DNA of 64,000 bases, from NCBI RefSeq assembly GCF_016464365.1, contig NZ_JADCUC010000005.1, positions 62,001 through 126,000 on the forward strand, written 5' to 3'. A program made the position numbers and the translations under genes. This DNA comes from Sandaracinobacteroides hominis. Its GTDB lineage: Bacteria > Pseudomonadota > Alphaproteobacteria > Sphingomonadales > Sphingomonadaceae. The notes beneath the pieces are model-generated. The model was not told where the DNA came from. It did not search any database and was given only the letters and a program-made list of their open reading frames with translations. This document shows, in pieces, positions 9,062 to 18,280 of this stretch (its first letter is position 1; every line of letters begins with the position of its first letter).

Positions 9062-11418
9062 AGTTCCCGCTGAGCTGGCTGAAGCGCTATCTGGAGACGA
9101 CTGCGACTGCAGACGAGGTGGCGGAAACGCTGACCCGGCTGGGGCTGGAGGTGGAGGGGATCGAGAACCCCGCCGCCGTGCTGGCACCGTTCGTGATTGC
9201 GCGTGTGCTGACCGCCGCGCCGCACCCGCAGGCGGACAAGCTGCAGGTCTTGACGGTGGACAAGGGCGACGGCCAGCCGCTGCAGGTGGTTTGCGGCGCG
9301 CCGAACGCGCGCGCCGGCCTGCTGGGTGTGTTCGGGCCGGCCGGCGCTTATGTGCCGGGGCTGGACGTTACGCTGAAGGTGGCCGCCATCCGCGGGGTCG
9401 AATCCAACGGCATGATGTGCTCGGCGCGCGAACTGCAGCTGGGCGAGGAGCATGACGGCATCCTCGACCTTTCCGCCGACGCGCCGGTGGGCACGCGCTA
9501 TGCCGATTGGAAGGGTCTGGATGACCCGGTTATCGAAGTCGCGATCACGCCGAACCGGCAGGATTGCATGGGCGTCTATGGGATTGCCCGCGATCTGGCG
9601 GCGGCGGGGCTGGGGCGCCTGATCGCGCCGGTCGAATCCGTGCTGACCGAGGCGGGGGCGCCCATCGTCTCCGTCCGCACTGACGATAGGGAGGGCTGCC
9701 CGGCATTCTTCGCGCGCTCGGTTTCGGGCGTTTCGAACGGCGCTTCGCCGGAGTGGATGCAGGCCCTGCTGACGAAGGCAGGGCTGCGGCCGATTTCGGC
9801 GCTGGTGGACATCACCAACTATTTCTCCATCGGCTTCGGCCGGCCGTTGCACGTCTATGATGTGGCGAAGCTGCAAGGGGGGCTGGTGGCGCGCCGGGCA
9901 GTGTACGGCGAGTCGATCGAGGCGCTGAACGGCAAGACCTACACGCTGGACTCCAGCATGACGGTGATCGCCGACGACGCACATGTGCACGATATCGCCG
10001 GCATCATGGGCGGCATGGCTTCAGGCGTTTCCGAGAACACCACCGATGTGCTGATCGAGGCGGCCTATTTCGATCCGGCGCGCATCGGGGCCACGGGGCG
10101 CGCTCTGGGGCTGACCTCCGACGCGCGAGCGCGGTTCGAGCGGGGGGTCGATCCGGCCTTCGTTGCCGCCGGGCTCGATCTGGCCGCGGCAATGGTGGTG
10201 GATCTGTGCGGCGGGCAGGTTTCGCAGATCGCGAAGAGCGGCTCGCCGCCTGTTGCCGACAAGACTGTCGTCTTCGATCCGGCGCTGACGCTGGGGCTTG
10301 GCGGCATCGACGTGGTGGCCGACGAGCAACGGCTGATCCTGGAACGGCTGGGCTTTGTCGTGACGGGCGATATTCCCTGGAAGGTCAGCGTGCCGAGCTG
10401 GCGGCGCGACGTGGACGGCCCGGCCGATCTGGTCGAGGAAGTCGTGCGGCTGGTCGGCATCGACAAGGTGCGATCGGTGGCGCTGCCGCGGGCAGAGGGG
10501 GTTGCGAAGCCGACGGCGACGCCTGCGCAGAAGCTGGAACGCAAGCTGAAGCGGATGATGGCGGCGCGCGGGCTGGACGAAGCAGTGACCTGGAGCTTTG
10601 TTGCGGAAGAGGAAGCCGCGCGGTTCGGCGGCCATTACTGGCGGATTGAGAACCCTATCTCGGCCGAGCTGGCGGTCATGCGGACGTCGCTGCTGTCGGG
10701 GCTGGTTGCAGCGGCCGAGCGGAACATGGCGCGTGGCAGCCAGTCGGTGCGGCTGTTTCAGCATGGCCGGCGCTATCTGGCGGACGGTGAAAGGCCGACG
10801 CTGGCGGTTCTGCTGGCGGGCGATGCGACCCCGCGCGACTGGCGCACCGGCAAGGCGCGCGGGTTCGACGCCTTCGATGTGAAGGCGGAAGTCGTGGCGG
10901 CGCTGGCGGCGGCGAATGCCCCTGTCGATCGCGTGCAGACGGTGCAGCCGGCTAGCGCCCACTATCATCCGGGCCGGTCGGCGAAGCTGGTGCTGGGCAA
11001 GGCCGTGCTGGCCGAGTTCGGCGAGCTGCACCCCGATGTGCTGGGGGATCTGGACCGGGCGGTTGCGGCGGAGATCTTCCTCGATGCGCTGCCGCCGGTG
11101 AAGGCGAAGCGGGCACGGCCGGCGTTCAGTCCGCCGGCATTGCAGCCGGTTCGGCGCGATTTTGCCTTCCTGGTGCCGGTGACGGTGCAGGCGGACGCGC
11201 TGCTGCGCGCGGTGAGGGGCGCAGACAAGGTGCTGATAGCCGAGGTGGCGCTGTTCGACCGCTTTGAGGGTGCGGGGGTGCCGGAAGGACAGCTTAGCCT
11301 GGCGGTGGCGGTGACTCTGCAGCCACTGGCAAAGACGCTGACCGACGCCGAGATCGAGGCCGTGGGCAAGGCTGTCGTGGCGGCTGCGGCCAAGCTGGGC
11401 GCGGTGCTGCGCGGATGA
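9058..11418 (+). CDS. pheT: Phenylalanine--tRNA ligase beta subunit
   Basis: A 786-residue protein with all beta-subunit domains: B1 near residues 1-40, the EMAP/OB-fold tRNA-binding domain ([20 protein letters not shown], about 42-150), the B3/B4 editing domain with [13 protein letters not shown]5 around residue 400, the inactive synthetase-like core, and the C-terminal FDX-ACB anticodon-binding domain ([15 protein letters not shown]). It supplies editing and tRNA binding to the PheST complex. It overlaps pheS by 4 bp. No separate promoter is visible. Confidence 0.98.
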   Translation: MKFPLSWLKRYLETTATADEVAETLTRLGLEVEGIENPAAVLAPFVIARVLTAAPHPQADKLQVLTVDKGDGQPLQVVCGAPNARAGLLGVFGPAGAYVPGLDVTLKVAAIRGVESNGMMCSARELQLGEEHDGILDLSADAPVGTRYADWKGLDDPVIEVAITPNRQDCMGVYGIARDLAAAGLGRLIAPVESVLTEAGAPIVSVRTDDREGCPAFFARSVSGVSNGASPEWMQALLTKAGLRPISALVDITNYFSIGFGRPLHVYDVAKLQGGLVARRAVYGESIEALNGKTYTLDSSMTVIADDAHVHDIAGIMGGMASGVSENTTDVLIEAAYFDPARIGATGRALGLTSDARARFERGVDPAFVAAGLDLAAAMVVDLCGGQVSQIAKSGSPPVADKTVVFDPALTLGLGGIDVVADEQRLILERLGFVVTGDIPWKVSVPSWRRDVDGPADLVEEVVRLVGIDKVRSVALPRAEGVAKPTATPAQKLERKLKRMMAARGLDEAVTWSFVAEEEAARFGGHYWRIENPISAELAVMRTSLLSGLVAAAERNMARGSQSVRLFQHGRRYLADGERPTLAVLLAGDATPRDWRTGKARGFDAFDVKAEVVAALAAANAPVDRVQTVQPASAHYHPGRSAKLVLGKAVLAEFGELHPDVLGDLDRAVAAEIFLDALPPVKAKRARPAFSPPALQPVRRDFAFLVPVTVQADALLRAVRGADKVLIAEVALFDRFEGAGVPEGQLSLAVAVTLQPLAKTLTDAEIEAVGKAVVAAAAKLGAVLRG

Positions 11419-11468
11419 TCGGGGCGCGGCGGGCCGGGTGGCCCGCCGCACTCTCCCTTGGCTTGCCC

Positions 11469-12149
11469 TTAGCGTGGCTGTTGCTGCATCTGCTCTTGCG
11501 AGACCGGCACGATGCGGATTTCCACGCGGCGGTTCTGCGCGCGGCCTTCCGGCGTATCGTTGCTGGCGACCGGCTGGGTGAAGCCGAAGCCGCGCGTCTG
11601 CATGCGCGCGCGCTGCACGCCGAAGCTTTCGAGGCTTCCGGCGACGGCTTCTGCCCGGCGCTCCGAAAGCGTCTGGTTGGCGGCGGCCGAGCCGACATTG
11701 TCGGTGTGGCCGAACACGCCGATGACCGACGAGGGATACTGGTTCAGCACCTTCGCCACTTCCTGCAGCGAGCCGCGCATTTCCGGCTTCACCGTGTAGG
11801 AGTTGAAATCGAAGGTGATGGTGTCCGGGAAGGTAAGCTTGATCTCGTCGCCATGACGCTCGACCTGGATGTCGGTGCCTTGCGTCGCCTGGCGCAGCTC
11901 GCGTTCCTGCTTGTCCATATAGCTGCCGATACCGCCGCCGGCGATGGAGCCGACGCCCGCGCCGATAAGGGCGCCGGTGTTGCCGCCGATCAGGCCGCCC
12001 AGAAGAGCGCCGCCTACGCCGCCGGCAAGGGCGCCCTTGCCGCCGCGCGTCATCGTCTGTTGTCCGGTTACCGGGTCGGTTGTGCACGCGCTGGTGAGAA
12101 GCAGCGCGGTCATGGCGCCCGCCATAACGATCCTGGAATTTCTGTGCAT
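11469..12149 (-). CDS. OmpA-family lipoprotein with glycine-zipper segment
   Basis: A 226-residue envelope protein. Residues 1-22 are a lipoprotein signal with lipobox L-T-S-A-C. Residues 36-78 are a glycine-zipper stretch (GKGALAGGVGGALLGGLIGG and more) likely to insert in or oligomerise at the membrane. The C-terminal 110 residues are an OmpA peptidoglycan-binding domain with the conserved GHTDNVGSAAANQTLSERRA and AQNRRVEIRI motifs, close to the YiaD/Pal-like class. It probably links the outer membrane to peptidoglycan. It converges with pheT, 50 bp apart. Confidence 0.9.
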   Translation of the reverse strand: MHRNSRIVMAGAMTALLLTSACTTDPVTGQQTMTRGGKGALAGGVGGALLGGLIGGNTGALIGAGVGSIAGGGIGSYMDKQERELRQATQGTDIQVERHGDEIKLTFPDTITFDFNSYTVKPEMRGSLQEVAKVLNQYPSSVIGVFGHTDNVGSAAANQTLSERRAEAVAGSLESFGVQRARMQTRGFGFTQPVASNDTPEGRAQNRRVEIRIVPVSQEQMQQQPR

Positions 12150-12294
12150 CGGTTCAGTCCTCCTTTGTCCGGGCCGGTTGATGCTCGCCCCTGCGCCGCG
12201 AGCTTAGACCGGGATTGTCGGCGTTGAAAGCCACAAGCAGCGCCATTTCCAACACTTGAGAAGAGCTGACGTTCCCTGCATAAGGACGGCAATC

Positions 12295-13593
12295 ATGGAC
12301 TTTCCCTGGATGGACGTCGCGATCATCGTCGCGTTGATTGCGCTCAACGGCTTTTTCGCCGGTGCCGAACTCGCCATCGTTTCCGCTCGGAAGCCTCGGC
12401 TTGCGGTGATGGAGCGTGCGCATGTGCGGGGCGCCCGGACGGCCCTGAAGCTGCAGGCCGAGCAGGGCCGGTTCCTTTCCGCCGTGCAGATCGGCATTAC
12501 GCTGGTGGGGGTTGCCAATGGCGCCTTTTCGGGCGCGAGCTTGGCCGGGCCGGCTTCGGCATGGCTCTTGAGCCTTGGGGTTCCGGCAAACTGGGCGCCG
12601 CAGGCGGGCTTTGCGCTGGTGATCGTCGCCGTCACCTATCTCTCGCTGATCATCGGCGAGCTGGTGCCGAAGCAGCTGGCGCTGCGGGCGCCGGAGCGGA
12701 TCGCCGTGGTGGTGGCGCCGGTTATGGATATCGTGACCCGCGTGACCAGCCCGTTCGTGACGGTGCTGGATGCCTCGACGGCGGTGATCTTCAGGCTGCT
12801 GCGGGTGAGCCGCGAAGGCGACAGCACGGTGACAGAAGAAGAGCTGCGTCACGTGGTGCAGGAGGCCGAGGAAGCCGGAGTCATCGAAGGGAAGGAGCGC
12901 GAGCTGATCTCTGGCATCATGCGGCTGGCGGACCGGCAGGTGCGCGGCGTGATGACGCCCCGGCCCGAGGTGGACTGGCTGGATATTGGCGCCTCTGCCG
13001 AGGATGTGCGGGCGCGGCTGGTTTCCACACCGCATACCCGGCTGCTGGTGGGGGAGGGCTCGATCGACAAGGTCGTGGGCGTGCTGCAGGCGCGCGATGC
13101 GCTGGCGGCGTTGCTGGAAGGCCGTGCGCTGGACCTGCCGGGACTGGTGCGGAAGGCGCCCGTGGTGCAGGACGTGGCGGACGCGACGGTGGCGCTTGCG
13201 GCGCTTCGCGACGCCGCTGTGCCGATGGCGGTCGTCATCGACGAATATGGCCATTTCGAAGGCGTGGTGACGCCGGCCGACCTGCTGGCAGCCATTGCCG
13301 GCGAGTTCCGATCGGATATGGACGACGGCCACGACCCGGCGGTAGTGGAACGCGAGGATGGCTCGCTGCTGGTCTCCGGCGGATTGCCTGCCGACGAGCT
13401 GGCCGACCGGCTGGGCTTTCCGCTGGACGAGGAACGCGATTTCCAGACGGTGGCCGGGCTGGTGCTGGCGGAACTGCGGCACATCCCCTCCACAGGCGAG
13501 GGATTTGTTGCATGGGGCTTCCGCTTTGAGGTGGTGGACATGGATGGCCGCAAGATCGACAAGCTGATCGTGTCGCGGGTGGAGGACAAATGA
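12295..13593 (+). CDS. Hemolysin-family/CorC-type membrane protein (CNNM domain, CBS pair)
   Basis: A 432-residue inner-membrane protein: an N-terminal DUF21/CNNM transmembrane domain (residues 1-190, beginning LNGFFAGAELAIVSARK), a CBS-domain pair (about 210-330, with VRGVMTPRPEVDWLD) and a C-terminal CorC/HlyC domain (about 345-430). Relatives take part in Mg2+/Co2+ transport or resistance; the name hemolysin is historical. The frame is open from 12256, but the ATG at 12295 has AAGGA upstream and begins the first hydrophobic helix. A small membrane protein gene overlaps its stop, suggesting an operon. Confidence 0.9.
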   Translation: MDFPWMDVAIIVALIALNGFFAGAELAIVSARKPRLAVMERAHVRGARTALKLQAEQGRFLSAVQIGITLVGVANGAFSGASLAGPASAWLLSLGVPANWAPQAGFALVIVAVTYLSLIIGELVPKQLALRAPERIAVVVAPVMDIVTRVTSPFVTVLDASTAVIFRLLRVSREGDSTVTEEELRHVVQEAEEAGVIEGKERELISGIMRLADRQVRGVMTPRPEVDWLDIGASAEDVRARLVSTPHTRLLVGEGSIDKVVGVLQARDALAALLEGRALDLPGLVRKAPVVQDVADATVALAALRDAAVPMAVVIDEYGHFEGVVTPADLLAAIAGEFRSDMDDGHDPAVVEREDGSLLVSGGLPADELADRLGFPLDEERDFQTVAGLVLAELRHIPSTGEGFVAWGFRFEVVDMDGRKIDKLIVSRVEDK

Positions 13594-14003
13594 AGAACTT
13601 GATCTGGGCGGTGCTGGGGGTGCTGGGTCTGGCCTGGTCCGGGCTGGCGTGGCTGTTGCACGGGCTGGCGGGGGCCGGCGGGCCGCTGGTCGTTACCCTG
13701 ACGCGATGGTTCGACCTGGAGCCTTCCAGCACGCAGTGGCTGGCGGATGGGCTTTCCATGGCCGGCGGACTTGCCCAGTGGCTCGTTGTCGCGGTGTGGT
13801 TGCTGGGCGCTGTCGTGCTGCTGCTGATCGGCTGGATGAGCGGACGCGCGATCGATTCTGCCGAGGAGGCGGCGCGGCAAGTGAACCGCGAGCGCGGCTA
13901 TGGGGCAGGGCCGGTGCTGGAGGGCGAATTCCGCTCGAAGACTGTTACCCGCGCCGACGGCGCAACGCGGACGGCCCGCCCCGAAGGCGACGGGCCGGCC
14001 TGA
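13590..14003 (+). CDS. Small membrane protein of unknown function
   Basis: A 137-residue protein that I do not recognise. It has two strongly hydrophobic segments (about residues 4-28 and 62-86, the second LVVAVWLLGAVVLLLIGWM), separated by a polar loop, and a basic/acidic C-terminal tail of about 50 residues that is probably cytoplasmic. Its start overlaps the stop of the CorC-type gene (ATGA), so the two are very likely co-translated and may work together. Confidence 0.75.
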   Translation: MKNLIWAVLGVLGLAWSGLAWLLHGLAGAGGPLVVTLTRWFDLEPSSTQWLADGLSMAGGLAQWLVVAVWLLGAVVLLLIGWMSGRAIDSAEEAARQVNRERGYGAGPVLEGEFRSKTVTRADGATRTARPEGDGPA

Positions 14004-14007
14004 CAGG

Positions 14008-15096
14008 TCAGCGGGCGCCGGCTTTCAGCGCCTGCTCCCACGCCAGCTTCGCCAGCGGCTCTACGGTGGCGGCCGATGCCTTGGCATGGGCGTTGGAGGC
14101 CGTGCCCCGGATCACCCGGCCGCGGATGCCGTGGACGATCGCGGCGAGGCGGAACATGTTGTAGGAAACATAGAAATCCATGTTCGCGTTGACGTCGTCC
14201 GGGTTGCGTCCGACGGTGTTGCAATAGCGGTCCACATATTCGCGTTCGCTGGGGATGTTCAGCTCGGACAGATTGGCGTCTGCGAGGCCGACAATCCCCG
14301 TGGGCGGCATGCGGTACATCATCAGGTGGTAGGAGAAATCCGCGAGCGGGTGCCCCAGCGTCGACAGTTCCCAGTCGAGCACGGCGAGCACCCTTGGCTC
14401 GGTGGCGTGGAAGATCATGTTGTCGCAGCGATAGTCCCCGTGCACGATCGCCACTTCGTCGCCGGGGGGGATGTTGTTGGGCAGCCACTCCACCAGCCTG
14501 TCCATTTCGGGCACGCGGCCGGCGGCCTCGTCATCCAGATATTGTTGCGACCAGCGGCCGATCTGACGGGCGAAATAATTGCCCGGCTTGCCGAAGTCGC
14601 CGAGCCCGATGGCGGCCGGATCGTACATGTGCAGCTGCGCCATGGTGTCGTTCATGGCGTTGAAATAGGCGCGGCGATCCGCGGTCGGGACGTCGGGGAA
14701 GGTGCCGTCCCAGATGACGCGACCCTCCACGCAGTCCATGATGTAGAACCAGGTGCCGATGACGCTTTCGTCGGTGCAAAGGCCGAAGGTCTCCGCAGCC
14801 GGGAAGCCCTGCGCGTGGAGCGCGGTGATCACCTTGTATTCGCGGTCGACGGCGTGGGCGGATTTCAGCAGCAGGCCGGGCGGTTTGCGGCGCATCACAT
14901 AGGAGCGCTTCGGCGTGATCAGCTTGTAGGTGGGGTTGGATTGGCCCCCCTTGAACTGGCGCACCTCCAGCGGTCCCGCGAAGTCGCGCACATTCTCGTG
15001 CATCCACGCTTCCAGTTTCGCTTCGTCGAACTTGTGGGCGTCGCGCACCTCGCTTGTGCCGGAAAACTGTTCCTGTCGGCTTGCCTCGGCGCTCAT
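14008..15096 (-). CDS. Phosphotransferase family protein (APH/ACAD10-like kinase fold)
   Basis: A 362-residue cytoplasmic protein of the aminoglycoside-phosphotransferase (APH, PF01636) superfamily. The catalytic loop is VHGDYRCDNMIFH (HGD-x4-N, with catalytic Asp and metal-binding Asn) and the metal-binding DWELSTLGHPLADF follows. The N-terminal nucleotide-binding half has QFKGGQSNPTYKL. Close relatives are annotated as ACAD10/11-like kinases linked to 4-hydroxy acid or acyl-CoA catabolism; the substrate here is unknown. AAGGA lies 8 nt before the ATG. It lies downstream of purD on the same strand, with the tandem repeat between them. Confidence 0.85.
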   Translation of the reverse strand: MSAEASRQEQFSGTSEVRDAHKFDEAKLEAWMHENVRDFAGPLEVRQFKGGQSNPTYKLITPKRSYVMRRKPPGLLLKSAHAVDREYKVITALHAQGFPAAETFGLCTDESVIGTWFYIMDCVEGRVIWDGTFPDVPTADRRAYFNAMNDTMAQLHMYDPAAIGLGDFGKPGNYFARQIGRWSQQYLDDEAAGRVPEMDRLVEWLPNNIPPGDEVAIVHGDYRCDNMIFHATEPRVLAVLDWELSTLGHPLADFSYHLMMYRMPPTGIVGLADANLSELNIPSEREYVDRYCNTVGRNPDDVNANMDFYVSYNMFRLAAIVHGIRGRVIRGTASNAHAKASAATVEPLAKLAWEQALKAGAR

Positions 15097-15116
15097 TTAC
15101 TCGTCCTTCCGATACT

Positions 15117-15191
15117 CAGCTTTCAGCCCGTTCCCGGGATCCAGCTCTCAGCCCGTTCCCGGGGTTCAGCTCTCAGCCCGTTCCCGGGCTA
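15117..15191. repeat. Three tandem 25-bp repeats spanning the purD stop codon
   Basis: Three back-to-back 25-bp units (15117-15141, 15142-15166, 15167-15191) share cagctctcagcccgttcccg with one or two changes. Unit 3 encodes the last residues of PurD; units 1 and 2 lie beyond its stop. Each unit carries CCCG-ttcc-CGGG, which could form a small hairpin in the transcript. This looks like a tandem duplication of the gene's 3' end. Confidence 0.9.
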
Positions 15192-16449
15192 TTTCACGCC
15201 AGCCGATATCGGCGCGATGGAACCCATCGGCAAAGCTGACCTTTTCGACGGCGGCATTCGCTTTTTCGACAGCTTCGCCCACCGTCGAGCCGGTTGCGGT
15301 GACAGCAAGGACCCGTCCACCGCTGGCGACAAGGGCGCCTGCCGCGTTGTGCGCGGTGCCGGCATGGAAGACGATGGCGCCATCCGCCTGCGCCGCATCC
15401 AGCCCCGAAATTTCGCCGCCCCTGGCCGGCGTCCCGGGATAGCCGCGGGCTGCCACGACCACCGTCGCTGCCGCGCCCGGCTTCCAGCGCGCTTCCTCGC
15501 CCGACAGCTGACCCTTCGCGGCCGCCAGCAGCAGGGCGGCAAGATCGCCGTCGAACAGGCTCATCAGTACCTGGCACTCGGGATCGCCAAAGCGGACGTT
15601 GTATTCGATGAGGGAGGGGCCGGAGGCGGTGAGCATCAGGCCGGTGAACAGCACGCCGGTGAAGGGCGTTCCGCGCCGGGCCATCGCCTCCAGCGTCGGC
15701 TCGACGATTTCGCGCAGGGTGCGGGCCTGCAGCTCGGGCGTGAAGACGCGGGCCGGGGCATAGGCGCCCATGCCGCCCGTGTTGGGGCCGGTGTCGCCGT
15801 CGCCGACGCGCTTGTGATCCTGCGCCGCCAGCAGGGGGAGGGCGGTTGCACCATCGGCGAGCACGAAGAAACTGACTTCCTCGCCTTCGAGGAACGCCTC
15901 GATGACGACCTCTGCGCCGGGTTCCGCGAACAGCGCGCGCAGCGCTTCCTCGGCTTCGGCGCGGGTGGTTGCGACAGTCACGCCCTTGCCGGCCGCCAGT
16001 CCGTCGGCCTTGACGACGATCGGGACGGGCTGTGTGGCAAGATAGGCGAGCGCCGGTTGCAAGGCGGAGAAGCGGGCGTAGGCGGCGGTCGGGATGTTCG
16101 CATCGTCGCACAGCTCTTTGGTGAACCCCTTGGAGGCTTCCAGCCGGGCGGCGGCGGCGGAGGGGCCGAAAACCGGGATTCCGGCCGCGCGCACGGCATC
16201 GGCGACGCCTGCGGCCAGCGGCGCTTCGGGGCCGACAACGACCAGACCGATCCCGTTGCCCAGCGCCCAGTCGGCGACGGCCACGCCGTCCAGGATGTCG
16301 ATGCCGGGCAGCAGCGTGGCAGAGGCAGCGATGCCGGGGTTGCCGGGCGCCACGAACAGCTGGGCGCACAGGGGCGACTGGGCGAGTTTCCACGCCAGCG
16401 CATGTTCGCGCCCGCCGGAACCAAGGAGGAGGATGGGGAAGGGATTCAT
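15166..16449 (-). CDS. purD: Phosphoribosylamine--glycine ligase
   Basis: A 427-residue ATP-grasp enzyme (GARS) of de novo purine synthesis; it joins 5-phosphoribosylamine and glycine with ATP. Seen motifs: N-terminal [20 protein letters not shown], the ATP-grasp region with [13 protein letters not shown], and the metal-binding segment [16 protein letters not shown]. The open frame starts at 16506, but the ATG at 16447-16449 gives the normal family start and length. The last residues (ARERAES) are encoded by one unit of the 25-bp tandem repeat, so the C-terminus may have been changed by that duplication. xseA is divergent, 77 bp away. Confidence 0.96.
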   Translation of the reverse strand: MNPFPILLLGSGGREHALAWKLAQSPLCAQLFVAPGNPGIAASATLLPGIDILDGVAVADWALGNGIGLVVVGPEAPLAAGVADAVRAAGIPVFGPSAAAARLEASKGFTKELCDDANIPTAAYARFSALQPALAYLATQPVPIVVKADGLAAGKGVTVATTRAEAEEALRALFAEPGAEVVIEAFLEGEEVSFFVLADGATALPLLAAQDHKRVGDGDTGPNTGGMGAYAPARVFTPELQARTLREIVEPTLEAMARRGTPFTGVLFTGLMLTASGPSLIEYNVRFGDPECQVLMSLFDGDLAALLLAAAKGQLSGEEARWKPGAAATVVVAARGYPGTPARGGEISGLDAAQADGAIVFHAGTAHNAAGALVASGGRVLAVTATGSTVGEAVEKANAAVEKVSFADGFHRADIGWREIARERAES

Positions 16450-16526
16450 GCCGGCGGCATAGCCTTGCAGGCCTTCCGCCGCCAGCGGGGTTTGAATCCG
16501 GCACACGCCAGGGCTATCTGGCGGGC

Positions 16527-17945
16527 ATGGCTTCCACTGCGCCCAACATCCCCGAATATTCGGTTTCCGAACTGGCCGGGAGCGTCCGCCGCACGTTGGA
16601 GAATGCCTTTGGGTTGGTGCGGGTGCGGGGCGAGATTTCCGGCTTCAAGGCCTATGCCTCTGGCCACGGCTATTTCGATCTGAAGGATGCCGACGCCAAT
16701 GTCGCGGCGGTGATGTGGAAGGGCAATCTGGCGCGGCTGAACTTCCGGCCGGAGGATGGGCTGGAGGTTGTGGCGACCGGCAAGCTCTCTTCCTATCCCA
16801 AGAGCTCGAAATATCAGCTGGTCGTCGAGCGGATGGAAGTGGCCGGGGTCGGCGCGCTGCTGAAGCAGATCGAGGAACGGCGGCGGCGGCTGGAGGCGGA
16901 GGGCCTGTTTGACAGGGCGCGCAAGCCGGCGCGGCCGTTTCTGCCCCGGCACATCGGCGTCGTCACCTCGCCATCCGGGGCGGTGATCCGCGATATCCTG
17001 CATCGCCTGTCGGATCGCTTTCCACGCCGGGTCACCTTGTGGCCGGTGCCGGTGCAGGGAGACGGGGCTGCGGCGAAGATCGCGGCCGCCATTGCCGGCT
17101 TCAACGCCATGCCCGAAGGGCGTCGGCCCGATCTGCTGATCGTGGCGCGCGGCGGCGGCTCCATCGAGGACCTGATGGCTTTCAACGAGGAAGTGGTAGT
17201 GCGTGCGGCGGCGGCGAGTGCCATCCCGCTGATTTCCGCTGTGGGGCATGAAACAGATACGACGTTGATCGACTATGCCTCGGCGCTGCGGGCGCCGACG
17301 CCGACCGCTGCTGCCGAGCTGGCGGTGCCGGTGCGGGCGGACCTGCTGGATACGCTGGCGGAATTGTCCCTGCGGGCGCAGCGGGGTGAGCGGCGGGCCC
17401 GGGAACTGCGTCGGGAGCGGCTGGCGGCGCTGGCAAGCCGGTTGCCGCGGCCGGCCGCGCTCGCCGGACTGGCGCGACAACGGCTCGACGAAGCGGGGGA
17501 GCGGCTGCCGAGGGCGCTTGGCGGGCGTGCACGCCTGCTCAGGGCGCGCTTGTCGGCAAGTGGCGACCGGCTTACGCCGAGACTGCTGACGCATCATGTA
17601 GCGCGGGAGCGGGCGCTGCTGGGCTCTCCACGCGCGACGCCCAACCCGGCATTGCTGAAGGCGCGCATAGGCTCTGCCCGCGCTGCCCTTGCCGCGACTT
17701 TCCGGCTGGCCGAAAGCCTGTCGCCGCAGGCGGTATTGGCGCGCGGGTTCGTGCTGGTGAAGAATGCCGACGGCAAGCTGGTGCGACGGTCAGCGGACGC
17801 AGCCGGTGCGCCAAGGCTTGATCTTGTGTTCGTCGATGGCGAAGTTGCGGTTCAGCCCACTGCTGCAAACACCGGCGCCAGGCCGCCACGCCGGGAAGCC
17901 GGCCCTGCTTCCGCGCCGGCTGCATCCCAGGGCACATTGTTGTAA
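16527..17945 (+). CDS. xseA: Exodeoxyribonuclease VII large subunit
   Basis: A 472-residue protein. An N-terminal OB-fold (residues 8-105, with [17 protein letters not shown]) binds single-stranded DNA. The catalytic domain has the conserved [20 protein letters not shown] and [20 protein letters not shown] signatures. A long arginine-rich coiled coil (about 275-400) and a C-terminal segment follow. With XseB it degrades single-stranded DNA. The start is the first in-frame ATG and begins at the usual family position. The DUF2093 gene follows 10 bp downstream. Confidence 0.96.
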   Translation: MASTAPNIPEYSVSELAGSVRRTLENAFGLVRVRGEISGFKAYASGHGYFDLKDADANVAAVMWKGNLARLNFRPEDGLEVVATGKLSSYPKSSKYQLVVERMEVAGVGALLKQIEERRRRLEAEGLFDRARKPARPFLPRHIGVVTSPSGAVIRDILHRLSDRFPRRVTLWPVPVQGDGAAAKIAAAIAGFNAMPEGRRPDLLIVARGGGSIEDLMAFNEEVVVRAAAASAIPLISAVGHETDTTLIDYASALRAPTPTAAAELAVPVRADLLDTLAELSLRAQRGERRARELRRERLAALASRLPRPAALAGLARQRLDEAGERLPRALGGRARLLRARLSASGDRLTPRLLTHHVARERALLGSPRATPNPALLKARIGSARAALAATFRLAESLSPQAVLARGFVLVKNADGKLVRRSADAAGAPRLDLVFVDGEVAVQPTAANTGARPPRREAGPASAPAASQGTLL

Positions 17946-17955
17946 GGGACAAGTC

Positions 17956-18174
17956 ATGCTGAACTTTTCCGCCGGGCGACCGGCCCGCATCCGCTATCTT
18001 TCCGGAAGCTACAAGCTGATCGCCGACGGCGACCATGTGATCTGCGCGGTGAGCGGGCAGAAGATCCCACTTCCGGCGCTGCGCTACTGGAGCCACGAGC
18101 TGCAGGAGCCCTATGCCTCGGCAGAGGTGGCCGGGAAGCGCTATGCAGAGGCGAAGGCGAAGGGGTTGCTGTAG
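17956..18174 (+). CDS. DUF2093 domain-containing protein
   Basis: A 72-residue alphaproteobacterial protein of unknown function (DUF2093, PF09866), recognised by ARIRYLSGSYKLIADGDHVI, CAVSG and the IPLPALRYWSHELQEPYASA core. It has no signal or membrane segment. AAGGGA lies 6-8 nt before the ATG, and xseA ends 10 bp upstream, so the two form an operon. The name gives no function. Confidence 0.9.
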   Translation: MLNFSAGRPARIRYLSGSYKLIADGDHVICAVSGQKIPLPALRYWSHELQEPYASAEVAGKRYAEAKAKGLL

Positions 18175-18220
18175 CGCCTGAGCAGCCCTGTGGGCTGAGT
18201 CGCTTTCGATTGGACGGCCC

Positions 18221-18264
18221 AAAAGGAAAGGGCGGCCCGTTGCCGGGCCGCCCTTCCTTTTTCC
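18221..18264. terminator. Bidirectional Rho-independent terminator
   Basis: The perfect stem GGGCGGCCCG / CGGGCCGCCC (18230-18239, 18244-18253) is flanked by AAAAGGAAA on the left and TTCCTTTTT on the right. It can stop both the xseA-DUF2093 transcript and the converging receptor transcript. Confidence 0.85.
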
Positions 18265-18280
18265 GTAGGTTGGCTCAGGT

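Noticed and set aside
10021-12087. Long minus-strand frame opposite pheT
   Set aside because: Arg/His/Pro-rich shadow of pheT and the OmpA-like gene; no family resemblance.
15117-15191. CRISPR array at the 25-bp repeats
   Set aside because: The units are directly adjacent without spacers and extend the purD coding end; this is a tandem duplication.
13900-16683. 927-codon plus-strand frame across the phosphotransferase and purD genes
   Set aside because: Antisense to two recognisable genes and spans three different loci; compositional artefact.
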